In this document: positions 30,764 to 40,204 of the stretch, in pieces
Position numbering within the stretch: the stretch's first letter is position 1
Layout: each line of letters begins with the position of its first letter
NCBI GenBank assembly: GCA_018267515.1
Contig: JAFDYJ010000003.1
Span: forward strand, 20,346 to 84,345
Direction: 5' to 3'
Source: Bacteroidota bacterium
GTDB lineage: Bacteria > Bacteroidota > Bacteroidia > Chitinophagales > Chitinophagaceae
Length of the DNA: 64,000 nt
Notes under the pieces: model-generated
Database searches by the model: none
Told to the model about the DNA's origin: nothing
The model's input: only the letters and a program-made list of their open reading frames with translations
Program-made: the position numbers and the translations under genes

Positions 30764-31615
30764 ATGACATTGATTAAAGACAAAATAAAAAACAAAGAAT
30801 TTGATCTGGTTATTGAGTCTAACCTTGTTAGAAAAAATTACTGGAAAGATTTATGGAAATACAGGGAGTTGTTTTTCTTTCTGGCCTGGCGTGATATACT
30901 GGTAAGATATAAGCAGACAGTAATCGGATTAGCCTGGAGTTTATTACGTCCATTTCTGACAATGCTAGTCTTTACAGTCATATTTGGCCGCCTGGCTAAA
31001 CTTCCTTCTGGTGACGTACCGTATCCAATCCTGGTATTTGCTGCTATGCTACCCTGGCAATTTTTCGCAACATCTTTTAGTGATGCGAGTAATTCATTAA
31101 TTGGTAATTCAAATATGCTTACCAAGATCTATTTTCCCAGGATGATCATCCCTGCAAGTACAGTGATTGTCAATTTTGTAGATTTCCTGATATCCTTTCT
31201 TATCCTGACAGGTTTAATGTTCTGGTACCATTTTCTTCCACCTATATCCATTCTTGCACTTCCAGTATTCATTGCACAGACTTTTTTAATTTCAATGGGT
31301 GCAAGCTTTTATGTGGCGGCAGTGAATGTAAAATACAGGGATTTTAAATATATTGTCCCTTTCATTGTTCAATTCGGTTTACTTATTTCACCTGTTGGTT
31401 TCAGCAGTAATGTAGTGCCAGAAAAGTGGAGGTTATTATACTCTATGAATCCAATGGTTGGTGTAATAGATGGGTTTCGCTGGTCTATTACCGGTGATGC
31501 TTCACAAATTTATCTGCCCGGACTTTATTTGTCATTTGGGGTTACCATCTTCCTGGTTTTAATTGGTGTTTGGTATTTCAGAAAAATGGAACGAACTTTT
31601 GCTGATTTGATTTAG
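30764..31615 (+). CDS. wzm: ABC-2 type polysaccharide exporter permease
   Basis: This 283-aa integral membrane protein has six predicted membrane segments and the ABC-2 permease signature of Wzm/KpsM-like polysaccharide exporters. The N-terminal amphipathic stretch contains FFLAWRDILVRYKQTVIGLAW, and further on are PYPILVFAAMLPWQFFA and the conserved NPMVGVIDGFRW near the C terminus. It would form the inner-membrane pore that moves the lipid-linked polymer across. Its ATPase partner is the next gene, 46 bases on. Confidence 0.94.
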   Translation: MTLIKDKIKNKEFDLVIESNLVRKNYWKDLWKYRELFFFLAWRDILVRYKQTVIGLAWSLLRPFLTMLVFTVIFGRLAKLPSGDVPYPILVFAAMLPWQFFATSFSDASNSLIGNSNMLTKIYFPRMIIPASTVIVNFVDFLISFLILTGLMFWYHFLPPISILALPVFIAQTFLISMGASFYVAAVNVKYRDFKYIVPFIVQFGLLISPVGFSSNVVPEKWRLLYSMNPMVGVIDGFRWSITGDASQIYLPGLYLSFGVTIFLVLIGVWYFRKMERTFADLI

Positions 31616-31661
31616 AAAAATAGCTGATTGTAGTTAAGATTATTTATTCCCATATTAAACA

Positions 31662-32897
31662 ATGAGCATAGCAATAAAAACGGAGCATTTAAGTAAGCGG
31701 TATGTGATCAGGCATCAGCAGAAAGAAAGCTATTTGGCTTTACGGGATGTTATTGCTGAGAAAACAAAAAAACTTTTTTACATCTTTGGCAGTAACAAGA
31801 GTAAGAATCCTGGATTTAAGAAGAAGGAGGATTTCTGGGCTTTAAAGGATATTAACTTTGAATTTAACCAGGGTGACAGGGTTGGGATAATTGGCAGGAA
31901 TGGTGCCGGAAAATCCACCCTCTTAAAAGTTTTAAGCCGGATAACTGAGCCTACTGAAGGAAGAATAAGTTTAAAAGGTAGAATTGCGAGTTTACTTGAA
32001 GTCGGAACTGGATTTCACCCTGAGCTAACTGGGCGTGAAAATATTTTTTTAAATGGCGCCATACTTGGAATGCGCCGAGTGGAGATCAAACGTAAATTTG
32101 ATGAGATTGTTGATTTCTCGGGGGTAGAAAAATTTTTAGATACACCTGTAAAACGGTATTCAAGCGGAATGTATGTCCGGTTGGCTTTTGCTGTAGCTGC
32201 ACACCTTGAATCTGAAATTTTAGTAATAGATGAAGTACTTGCAGTAGGTGATTCAGAATTTCAAAGTAAATGTCTTGGTAAAATGCAGGATGTGAGTAAG
32301 GAGGAAGGAAGAACTGTATTATTCGTGAGTCATAACATGGCTGCAATTTCAAAATTATGCAATACAGGTATTCTTTTAAGTAATGGAACTGTGGCTGAAA
32401 ACTCAAGCGTAGAAAGAGTTGTTGATTTGTATATTTCTACTTGCTTTAAAAGTGAATTTTATGAACTGGGTAATTCAAAAAATGATAAAGATGTTTATTT
32501 TGAAAAAATATTTTTGAGTAAGGATAAAATAAGCTCGATTAACTCTTTTTCACTTTCCGATGAAATACAGTGTATTTTTCAGGTTAAAGGGACAAAACCG
32601 GTAAAAGATTCTACCTTGACATTCATTGTAAGGGATAAAAACCTGAACCCTATATTTTCGGAGCATTTCCCTGTTGCCGAATATAATGACAAACTCATAG
32701 CAACTATTCCTAAAGGGATGTTGTTGCCGGGAAGGTATTATTTGCAATCAATGCTGCATGTTCCTAATGTCAGGTTCTTAGACAACAATGAAGAATATAT
32801 AAGCTTTTCAATTGAGGAAACGGGGAGTAAAAATTCAATATACACTGTTGACCTGGGTTTTGTCAATATTCCAGTTAAGTGGGAAAAAGAATTATAA
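31662..32897 (+). CDS. wzt: ABC exporter ATPase with C-terminal extension
   Basis: This 411-aa protein powers polysaccharide export. Its ATPase domain has Walker A at 78-85 (GRNGAGKS), the ABC signature YSSGM at 166-170 and Walker [12 protein letters not shown] (187-197). After about residue 245 comes an extra domain of some 165 residues, a beta-rich segment as in Wzt of the E. coli O8/O9a type. In those systems this domain binds the non-reducing end cap of the finished chain, so export is tied to chain termination. The start of the next gene overlaps its end by 19 bases. Confidence 0.92.
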   Translation: MSIAIKTEHLSKRYVIRHQQKESYLALRDVIAEKTKKLFYIFGSNKSKNPGFKKKEDFWALKDINFEFNQGDRVGIIGRNGAGKSTLLKVLSRITEPTEGRISLKGRIASLLEVGTGFHPELTGRENIFLNGAILGMRRVEIKRKFDEIVDFSGVEKFLDTPVKRYSSGMYVRLAFAVAAHLESEILVIDEVLAVGDSEFQSKCLGKMQDVSKEEGRTVLFVSHNMAAISKLCNTGILLSNGTVAENSSVERVVDLYISTCFKSEFYELGNSKNDKDVYFEKIFLSKDKISSINSFSLSDEIQCIFQVKGTKPVKDSTLTFIVRDKNLNPIFSEHFPVAEYNDKLIATIPKGMLLPGRYYLQSMLHVPNVRFLDNNEEYISFSIEETGSKNSIYTVDLGFVNIPVKWEKEL

Positions 32898-33571
32898 ATA
32901 GTATACGGGGTGTTTTGTTTGGCATCTTTGCAAAAATAGTTCCTGAGTTAAAGATGCTGAAAAATGAACAGGTATTTTGGCCTTATTATAAAACCAATAT
33001 ATCTTCTTCTGATATTGATAAGCTGGCAAAGCTTAATCCACCTTATAAAATTGATAATGCTAAAGTCGGAGCTGGAACTTATATCGCATCTAACGCAATA
33101 ATCTCAATGGCTCAGATTGGAAAATTTTGTTCTATAGGTCCGAACTTTTTTTGTGGTTGGGGGATACATCCGACTGAAGGGATTTCAACTTCACCAATGT
33201 TTTATTCAACTTTAAAGCAAAATGGTAGAAGTTTATCAAATAATGATAAAATTATTGAGCGAAAGGAAGTAATGATTGGAAATGATGTATTTATTGGCGC
33301 AAATGTTACTGTTCTTGATGGGTATAAAATTGGCGATGGGGCTATCATTGGAGCAGGTGCTGTTGTATCAAAAGATATACCCCCATATGCCATTGCAGTC
33401 GGATGTCCAATAAGAGTTGTGCGGTATAGATTTTCCGATGATAATATTGCAAGATTGTTACAAATAAAATGGTGGGATTTTGAAAATGAAAAACTTCAGG
33501 ATGTTGAGAAGTATTTCTTTGAGGTTGAAACCTTTTTAAGTAAGCATTCAGAGCATTATCCGAAATTATAA
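32879..33571 (+). CDS. CatB-related left-handed beta-helix O-acetyltransferase
   Basis: This 230-aa protein has the hexapeptide-repeat left-handed beta-helix and the xenobiotic/CatB-type signature ([24 protein letters not shown], then [16 protein letters not shown] and [22 protein letters not shown]). It probably transfers acetyl from acetyl-CoA to a sugar hydroxyl. The start given is a GTG inside the end of wzt (19-base overlap); an ATG at 32954 would shorten it by 25 residues and would miss no helix repeat, so the exact start is uncertain. The catalytic His is expected in GWGIHP. Role in capsule O-acetylation is inferred from context. Confidence 0.85.
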   Translation: MGKRIINSIRGVLFGIFAKIVPELKMLKNEQVFWPYYKTNISSSDIDKLAKLNPPYKIDNAKVGAGTYIASNAIISMAQIGKFCSIGPNFFCGWGIHPTEGISTSPMFYSTLKQNGRSLSNNDKIIERKEVMIGNDVFIGANVTVLDGYKIGDGAIIGAGAVVSKDIPPYAIAVGCPIRVVRYRFSDDNIARLLQIKWWDFENEKLQDVEKYFFEVETFLSKHSEHYPKL

Positions 33572-33604
33572 TTTGACCTTTCAAAGTCATTTTTTTCGAT
33601 TTAT

Positions 33605-34906
33605 ATGTCCAGAGTTGAATTATCCCAAAAGTATATTTTAAGCGACGAACCTTTTGTTGATTCTAAAGTTTCCAGTGCTTTCAATATTTTCTGGCTTGGT
33701 TTTATAATCTATTCATCTGCTTATTCAATTTTTAGGGCACCGCCTTACAATATATTTTGGAATAAAGTACAACTGGTAGGATTGGTTATAATGGTGTTGT
33801 CATCATTATTTCTCGTCCGGCTTAGGATTGAGAATACATATCTCCGGATTTTGTATGTTCTCTATTTTGCCTGGCTAAGTTTTGTTGTTGCCAGGGGGAT
33901 TCAATTCAACTATCAATTTTTAAGTCTTTCTCTTTATGAAGCCTGGTTTGGCATTATGCCTTATTTTGTACCTGTTGTTTTGTTTTTACCCAGAAATCCG
34001 GCATATCTGAAAAAAGTATTTTCGGTTATTGTGATTTTAGGTGTTATTTATCTTGGGTGTTGCCTGCTTTATCGTGATGTGCTGTTAGCTGGCTATGAAG
34101 AAGACACTGTTAGGAATCAGTATACTATGGAGTATTTTGCAAGAAATCTAAGTATTCCTGCAGGCTTTTTACTAATATCATATCCATACCAATCAAGGGT
34201 CAGAAAGATTTTTGCTCTTGTTATTATAGGAGTTACATTGTTATTGGCATTGATTAGGGCCCGAAGAGCTCTTGTATTTATGGAATTATCATATTTAATC
34301 TCTTTTTACTTTATTTATTTGTCAAGAAGTAAAGCCCGGGCTCAAACGATATTTTTTTCGTTCATTTTTATTGGGGTTTTGATTTTTGGAGGAATTAAAT
34401 TATATGATAAATACAAAGGAACTGCATTTGAATTTATTACTGAAAGAGCAGATGAAGACACACGGACGGGAGTTGAAGATTGCTTGTATGCAGATATGAC
34501 TACCCGGGACTGGATTATTGGCAAAGGAATGACCGGTGAATATTACTGTCCCGGAATTGATGATGGATTTTTTACCGAGTTTCGGGATATGATTGAGACA
34601 GACTATCTGAATATTATTCTCAAGGGAGGCATTGTAAGTCTTGCATTACTCTTACTTATTTTAATACCTGCAGTTGTTAAAGGAATCTTTTACTCAAAGA
34701 ATTTTATATCTAAAGCTGCAGGCCTATGGATTCTTTTGTGGCTGATGGATTTGTATCCAATCGTTGTGACAACGTTCTCCTTGCATTATATATTAGTCTG
34801 GATATGTGTAGGAATTTGTTATTCCCGGGAAATAAGAAATTTGCCTGAAGAGAAAATAGTTGAAATGCTATCTCTCAGAAAGGCAAAGACGACATTTTCT
34901 ATTTGA
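33605..34906 (+). CDS. O-antigen ligase/polymerase-like membrane protein
   Basis: This 433-aa protein has roughly ten to eleven membrane segments and a larger periplasmic loop (about 265-335) with a charged section. That is the topology of Wzy polymerases and WaaL ligases (Wzy_C superfamily). The conserved loop arginine cannot be picked with certainty; Arg-rich ALIRARRALVF lies at the cytoplasmic side. It could polymerise repeat units, ligate the chain to a lipid acceptor, or both. It sits 22 bases before a glycosyltransferase gene and 33 bases after the acetyltransferase gene. Which of polymerase or ligase it is cannot be decided from the sequence. Confidence 0.75.
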   Translation: MSRVELSQKYILSDEPFVDSKVSSAFNIFWLGFIIYSSAYSIFRAPPYNIFWNKVQLVGLVIMVLSSLFLVRLRIENTYLRILYVLYFAWLSFVVARGIQFNYQFLSLSLYEAWFGIMPYFVPVVLFLPRNPAYLKKVFSVIVILGVIYLGCCLLYRDVLLAGYEEDTVRNQYTMEYFARNLSIPAGFLLISYPYQSRVRKIFALVIIGVTLLLALIRARRALVFMELSYLISFYFIYLSRSKARAQTIFFSFIFIGVLIFGGIKLYDKYKGTAFEFITERADEDTRTGVEDCLYADMTTRDWIIGKGMTGEYYCPGIDDGFFTEFRDMIETDYLNIILKGGIVSLALLLLILIPAVVKGIFYSKNFISKAAGLWILLWLMDLYPIVVTTFSLHYILVWICVGICYSREIRNLPEEKIVEMLSLRKAKTTFSI

Positions 34907-34928
34907 AGAATGTTTACAAATATTTTGA

Positions 34929-35786
34929 ATGAATTATCCTAAAATAAGCATTGTAACTCCCTCTTTTAATCAGTCTGAATTTCTTGAATTAACTATACGA
35001 TCAGTTCTTGATCAGGGTTATCCTAATTTAGAATACATTGTCATAGATGGTGGATCAACTGATGGAAGTGTTGATATAATAAAGAAGTATGCTGATAAAA
35101 TTTCATATTGGGTCAGTGAAAAAGATGGAGGTCAATATGATGCCATTAATAAAGGATTTGCTCGTTCATCCGGAGAAATTATGGGTTGGATAAACAGTTC
35201 AGATCTTTATTATCCATGGACATTTAAATTTATTTCAGAAATATTTAATAGTCTTTCTAATGTTGAATGGCTTATCGGTATGCCTACACATTTAAGCACA
35301 GGTAATGCACCTCAAAGGGTGGCGATGTCTAAGCCTAAGAACATCTATGATGTAATAAATGGCAATTATAAATGGATTCAACAAGAATCTGTTTTTTGGA
35401 AAAGAGATCTTTGGAACAGGTCGGGCGGCAAACTTGATCTTAATGTTAAATATGCTGAAGATTTTAATCTTTGGCTCCGATTTTTCAAATATGCTGACTT
35501 GTATAATGTAAATACAGTTTTAGCGGGATTCAGATATCATGATGTTAGAAGGGGTGGTGATACGATTAACGATAAATATGAACTTGATGCAAAGGAAGTT
35601 TTCAAAAAATTTAAATCTACCCTTTCAGGAAGTTTAAAATTCAGAGCATTTCTGGTACAACTATTTTTATTAAATAGAAAATTGCCAAAACAAATTATCA
35701 CAAAGCTGAAAATATTTAATTGGTATAGATACCATCTGATTTTTTTTGATTTTCATAATGAAAAATGGGAAATAGATACGCAATGA
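34929..35786 (+). CDS. Family 2 glycosyltransferase
   Basis: This 285-aa GT-A fold glycosyltransferase has an N-terminal nucleotide-binding half with ISIVTPSFNQSEFLELTIRSVLDQ, YIVIDGGSTDGS and DGGQYDAINKG. The metal motif region reads WINSSDLY (residues near 95-102) instead of the usual NSDD. The C-terminal half has the YAEDFNLWLRF acceptor-side motif typical of EpsE/SpsA-like family 2 enzymes. It transfers one sugar to the growing unit at the inner face of the inner membrane; donor and linkage cannot be read. The next gene overlaps its stop by four bases. Confidence 0.9.
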   Translation: MNYPKISIVTPSFNQSEFLELTIRSVLDQGYPNLEYIVIDGGSTDGSVDIIKKYADKISYWVSEKDGGQYDAINKGFARSSGEIMGWINSSDLYYPWTFKFISEIFNSLSNVEWLIGMPTHLSTGNAPQRVAMSKPKNIYDVINGNYKWIQQESVFWKRDLWNRSGGKLDLNVKYAEDFNLWLRFFKYADLYNVNTVLAGFRYHDVRRGGDTINDKYELDAKEVFKKFKSTLSGSLKFRAFLVQLFLLNRKLPKQIITKLKIFNWYRYHLIFFDFHNEKWEIDTQ

Positions 35787-36985
35787 AAACTTCAAATAAT
35801 GGAAATTCCGTTGTGTATTTAGGATATCAGTTTTTCCCATATGGCCTGGCTGAAGTGCAGAAGATTATCCTGATTTCAAAGAGCCTTAAGCTTGCCGGTA
35901 GCTCGGTGACTGTCATTTGCAGAAATGGAATTCATGAAAAATCACAACGCCCGGGTCTTGAAGCTGTTGGTGAATTTAATGGTATAGGATATAATTATGC
36001 TTCCGGGAGTTGTTATAGAAATAAAAATTTTTTTAAAAGAAGATATTTTGAACTGAAGGGAAAATTAAAGGAGATGCTCCTTCTAAGGAAAATGAAGAAA
36101 AAGGGTGAATTAGACTTTGCTATTTTATCTACCAGGAGATTTAGCTCCGTGCTTTATTATGTACTGTTGTCAAAATTATTGAGATTTAAGACGATTTTGA
36201 ATTATGTGGAATATTACACTGCGTTTCATAAAAAAAAATCCCAATATCGTCAACGAATCAATGATAAAATGTTTGATAAGTATGCTCCCCGTATTGTGGA
36301 TACAAATTTTCTCATAAGTGAGTTTTTGAGTGAGCATGTTTCAAGAATGGCACCCCGGAAAAGGAATTTGAAAATTCCAAACTTAACTGATTTTGAAAAA
36401 TATGCAGGGATTACATCTACCGAGTGCGAGTCCTATTTTTTATTCTGTGGAGATGCAAGCTATAAAGAAATTGTTTATTTTATTATTGATTCCTATTCTT
36501 TGGTGAATGCGGGTACGCCTTATTATTTATATCTTGTTGTAAGTGGAAGAGATAAGGATATTGAAGACGTAAAGGTTTATGCGGCAAAAAATTGTAATAA
36601 TCAATATGTAAAGATATTTTCAAGATTGTCAGAAAATAAACTGTATTCGTTGTATAAAAATGCTAAGGCACTACTGATCCCTTTGAGACCAACTATTCAG
36701 GATGCAGCGAGATTCCCACATAAAACGGGTGAATATCTCGCTTCCGGAAATCCTGTAATATCTACGAATTATGGAGAGATGAAATTTTATTTTAAAGATA
36801 AAGAAGACATGTTATTGGCTGAGAATTATGATATAAAGTTGTTTGCAGAAAGAATGCAATTTATTATTGACTTTCCTGATAAATCCAAATTGATTGGTAT
36901 GAAAGGAAAAGAAAAAGCTGCAGATTTATTTGAGTATAAGTTTCAATCTCAGAAGATAAACGATTTTTTGAAATCTCTTAAATGA
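35783..36985 (+). CDS. Family 4-like glycosyltransferase
   Basis: This GT-B fold glycosyltransferase is about 400 aa long. The C-terminal half has the GT4-type segments LFCGDASYKE and LIPLRPTIQDAARFPHKTGEYLASGNPVI, in which the usual E-x7-E pair is replaced by a KTGEY arrangement seen in some divergent members. The start at 35783 uses an ATGA overlap with the previous gene; an in-frame ATG six codons earlier (35765) is possible. Sugar specificity is unknown. It probably adds a residue to the lipid-linked repeat unit. Confidence 0.82.
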   Translation: MKTSNNGNSVVYLGYQFFPYGLAEVQKIILISKSLKLAGSSVTVICRNGIHEKSQRPGLEAVGEFNGIGYNYASGSCYRNKNFFKRRYFELKGKLKEMLLLRKMKKKGELDFAILSTRRFSSVLYYVLLSKLLRFKTILNYVEYYTAFHKKKSQYRQRINDKMFDKYAPRIVDTNFLISEFLSEHVSRMAPRKRNLKIPNLTDFEKYAGITSTECESYFLFCGDASYKEIVYFIIDSYSLVNAGTPYYLYLVVSGRDKDIEDVKVYAAKNCNNQYVKIFSRLSENKLYSLYKNAKALLIPLRPTIQDAARFPHKTGEYLASGNPVISTNYGEMKFYFKDKEDMLLAENYDIKLFAERMQFIIDFPDKSKLIGMKGKEKAADLFEYKFQSQKINDFLKSLK

Positions 36986-37053
36986 TCATTTTTAGGTTTC
37001 ACAATATTTCAAATTTTCAAATTTAAATTTATTAACTAAAAGTAAAGGACTTT

Positions 37054-38028
37054 ATGAGTAAAATTAAAAATGCAATTGTATGTGGTGCCGGAGGTTTCAT
37101 CGGAGGCCACCTGGTAAAAAAGTTAAAAGAAGAAGGATATTGGGTCAGAGGAATTGATCTTAAAAGGAATGAATACGGAAATGAACATGCAGATGACTTC
37201 ATCATTGGTGATTTAAGAGACCCTGTTGTCTGTGAAAATTTATTTGACAGAAATATTGAGGAAGTATATCAATTGGCGGCTGATATGGGTGGTGCCGGTT
37301 ATATTTTCACAGGTGAACATGATGCACAGGTAATGCATAATTCAGCAACTATTAATTTAAATATGGCTGAATCAAGCAGAAAACATGGAGTGAATAAAAT
37401 ATTTTATTCATCTTCAGCATGTATGTACCCGGCTTATAACCAGGAAGACCCTGATAACCCACAATGCTCAGAAGATTCTGCCTATCCCGCTGCTCCCGAT
37501 AGCGAATACGGCTGGGAAAAATTGTTTAGTGAAAGGTTATATCTTTCTTATAATCGCAACTATGGATTGAATGTTCGCATAGCCAGGTTCCATAACATTT
37601 TCGGACCTCTTGGTACCTGGGATGGAGGTAAGGAAAAAGCACCGGCAGCAATATGCAGAAAAGTCGCTCAGGCTAAAGATGGAGGTGAAATTGAGGTGTG
37701 GGGTGATGGTAAGCAGACTCGTTCTTTCCTGTATATTGATGAATGTGTAGATGGGGTGAGGCGATTAATGAAAAGTGAATTCACCGGCCCTGTTAATATT
37801 GGTTCAGATGAAATGATATCAATTAATGACCTGGTAAAAATGGTGGCAGGTGTTGCTGCAAAAAAGATTACTATAAAAAACATACCGGGTCCTACAGGCG
37901 TTAGGGGAAGAAATTCTGATAATCAGTTAATATATGAAAAGCTTGGTTGGAAACCGTCACTACCTCTTGTAGATGGAATTTCCAGGACTTATAGCTGGAT
38001 TAAATCACAAGTTGATCTTAGCAGGTAA
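37054..38028 (+). CDS. GDP-mannose 3,5-epimerase homologue
   Basis: This 324-aa short-chain dehydrogenase is strikingly close to plant GDP-mannose 3,5-epimerase, which makes GDP-L-galactose (and GDP-L-gulose) from GDP-mannose. The Rossmann motif CGAGGFIGGH starts at residue 10. Cys123 (SACMYP), Tyr152 and Lys156 (YGWEK), Lys195 (GGKEKAPAA) and Arg284 (GVRGRNSDN) line up, at a constant offset of 22, with the catalytic Cys145, Tyr174, Lys178, Lys217 and Arg306 I recall for the Arabidopsis enzyme. It shares GDP-mannose as precursor with gmd/fcl. Product assignment is inference; L-galactose in the polymer is predicted. It lies in a codirectional run, 68 bases from each neighbour. Confidence 0.87.
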   Translation: MSKIKNAIVCGAGGFIGGHLVKKLKEEGYWVRGIDLKRNEYGNEHADDFIIGDLRDPVVCENLFDRNIEEVYQLAADMGGAGYIFTGEHDAQVMHNSATINLNMAESSRKHGVNKIFYSSSACMYPAYNQEDPDNPQCSEDSAYPAAPDSEYGWEKLFSERLYLSYNRNYGLNVRIARFHNIFGPLGTWDGGKEKAPAAICRKVAQAKDGGEIEVWGDGKQTRSFLYIDECVDGVRRLMKSEFTGPVNIGSDEMISINDLVKMVAGVAAKKITIKNIPGPTGVRGRNSDNQLIYEKLGWKPSLPLVDGISRTYSWIKSQVDLSR

Positions 38029-38096
38029 TACAGATGATCTCATTTAAGTTTCTGGTAATACTTAATTCCTGTTGGTAATAAAGCTTACTTCCTTAC

Positions 38097-39074
38097 ATGA
38101 AATTTATTTTGACTATAGATACCGAGGCAGATAACCAATGGAATCATGGTTGCGATCTTACCGTTAAAAACATCAAATCAATACCACGTCTTCAGGATTT
38201 ATGCAACCAATATGAGGTAAAACCAACTTATCTTATAACTTCTGAAGTCAGCGATGATGGCTATGCTCGGGAGTTGTTTAAGGAATATTTAAATTTAAAC
38301 CTGGCAGAGATTGGGGCTCATTTGCACAGCTGGACCACACCTCCTTTTTTGGACAAAGAAGGTTTCAGATTCAACGATGTGAATCATGCATTTTTATCAG
38401 AATTTCCGAATGAATTAATAAGTGCAAAGGTTAAAAACCTTACTGAGCAAATTGAGTATTCAATAGGGATAAGGCCTGTTTCTTTTCGTTCAGGCAGATA
38501 TGGTTTTAATGACGAAGTAGCCAAAGCTCTAATCGATAATTTTTATTTAGTAGATTCCTCTGTTACCCCTTTTACAAGCTGGTCTTTACGGCGTGGGCTT
38601 CCCGGTGGGATTGGGGGCCCCGATTTTATCAATAAAACCCCCACGCCCTTTAAATATCAGTTTAATAATGGGTCGTTACTTGAAATACCTACAACCATAT
38701 TGCCAACTCGTTACCCATTGAATATTAATATGAAATTTGCCAGGTATTATTTTCAAAATGTGGATCACAATATTTTATTAAAGGCACTAAGAAAGTTTTG
38801 GTTTCACCGTCAACCGTTAGCCTTAAGACCATTTGAATGGATGAACCAAAAATTGTTTGAAAAAATAATCGGGGAAGCGAAAATGATGAAACTCCCATAC
38901 ATTGTTATGCTATTTCATTCCAGTGAGTTAATGGCGGGAGGCTCTATTTATTGGCGTGACGGTAAAGCAGTTGACAGGTTATTTGGTTTATTAGAGGAAT
39001 TTTATATACTCCTGAAAAAAATGGGTATTGAGTCTGTTACTCTTAAAGAAGCAGCATTGAGTTTTGAAAAATGA
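38097..39074 (+). CDS. Polysaccharide deacetylase-like protein (WalW type)
   Basis: This 325-aa NodB-fold protein has a degenerate-looking first motif (LTIDTEADNQW, compare TFDDG), the metal-binding motif 2 as GAHLHSWTTPPF, and motif 3 SFRSGRYGF. This arrangement is that of WalW-like deacetylases found in polysaccharide clusters. It would remove N- or O-acetyl groups from the sugar chain or an intermediate, in the cytoplasm since no signal peptide is visible. The next glycosyltransferase gene overlaps by ATGA. Confidence 0.82.
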   Translation: MKFILTIDTEADNQWNHGCDLTVKNIKSIPRLQDLCNQYEVKPTYLITSEVSDDGYARELFKEYLNLNLAEIGAHLHSWTTPPFLDKEGFRFNDVNHAFLSEFPNELISAKVKNLTEQIEYSIGIRPVSFRSGRYGFNDEVAKALIDNFYLVDSSVTPFTSWSLRRGLPGGIGGPDFINKTPTPFKYQFNNGSLLEIPTTILPTRYPLNINMKFARYYFQNVDHNILLKALRKFWFHRQPLALRPFEWMNQKLFEKIIGEAKMMKLPYIVMLFHSSELMAGGSIYWRDGKAVDRLFGLLEEFYILLKKMGIESVTLKEAALSFEK

Positions 39075-40195
39075 AATTTTGTTTTTGGGGAAATATTTCA
39101 GGAGCGTTGCAAGGCCGTAATCCCGGGGGCGGCGAATTACAAATTGCGTATTTAGCTAAGGCCTTGGCTTTAAAAGGGCATGAAGTGGTGATTGTGGATC
39201 CTTATTCGAAAAATAGTTTCATTACTGAGGAAGGTGTAAAGTTGATTAATGTTCCAGGCTGGAACAAAGGAATAAAGGGTCTTAGGTTATTTTTTAATCG
39301 TATTCCTTCTTTATGGAGAACATTAGTTGCACAAAAAGCAGATTATTATTATGTCCGGATGAGATCTTATCTGCATATTCTTCCCTTTTTGGCAGCTAAA
39401 AAAAATAAAGGGAAATTTATTACAGGAATTGCCAGTGATATAGATGTGATGAGTTTTAAAAAAAAGTATAAGTATTCCTATAAAGGTAATTTCAGTTTTT
39501 TAAGAGTCATTTTTATTAATATTCCAAATGACTTTGTTTTCAGGAGCCTCTTACGAAAATCTGATAAGGTAATTCTCCAGCACTCCGGTCAGCAATTCGG
39601 ATCTCTTAAACTTCAAAAAAGACAGTCAGTTTTTCCTAACATTATTAAGTTTAACGATTCGTCAGCAATCAACAAAAGATGTTCAGGAGGTTATTATTTA
39701 TATGTAGGTAGTATAACAGTGCTAAAAGGGGCAGATAATCTTCTTAATCTGGTCAATTTAGTTAATGATTCAATTCCATTCCGTATTGTTGGGTTGCCCC
39801 TGGGTAATAAACCAGTGAAAATATATCAGAAACTCAGAGATAGAAGAAATGTTGAGTTATTAGGTCGGAAAGATCATAAAGAGACACTTGAATTGATTTC
39901 AGGGGCTAAAGCATTAATAAATACATCTTACTATGAAGGGTTCTCTAATGTTTTCTTAGAAGCCTGGTCTCTTGGTGTACCGGTTATATCCTTAAGCGTG
40001 GATCCTGGAAATATTTTAGAAGAATTTGGACTGGGAGTTAATTGCAGAGGGAATTTATCCAGGATGAAAGAGGCGATTGAATCAGACGAGACAGCAAAGT
40101 TGAATACAAATAATTTGTTCTCATACTTATCCCGGTTTCACAATTTTAACTCTTCAGCGGATAGGTTTATTAAAATTTTAAATTCTTCTTCTTAG
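39071..40195 (+). CDS. Family 4 glycosyltransferase
   Basis: This 374-aa GT-B glycosyltransferase starts with a GGGELQIAYLAKALALKGHEV segment for the acceptor half and carries the GT4 motif EGFSNVFLEAWSLGVPVIS in the C-terminal donor half, with the E-x7-E pair. A YVGSITVLKGADNLL segment marks the domain junction. Coupled by ATGA to the upstream deacetylase gene and nine bases before asnB, so translated with them. Donor sugar not known. Confidence 0.9.
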   Translation: MKFCFWGNISGALQGRNPGGGELQIAYLAKALALKGHEVVIVDPYSKNSFITEEGVKLINVPGWNKGIKGLRLFFNRIPSLWRTLVAQKADYYYVRMRSYLHILPFLAAKKNKGKFITGIASDIDVMSFKKKYKYSYKGNFSFLRVIFINIPNDFVFRSLLRKSDKVILQHSGQQFGSLKLQKRQSVFPNIIKFNDSSAINKRCSGGYYLYVGSITVLKGADNLLNLVNLVNDSIPFRIVGLPLGNKPVKIYQKLRDRRNVELLGRKDHKETLELISGAKALINTSYYEGFSNVFLEAWSLGVPVISLSVDPGNILEEFGLGVNCRGNLSRMKEAIESDETAKLNTNNLFSYLSRFHNFNSSADRFIKILNSSS

Positions 40196-40204
40196 CAATC
40201 TTTT

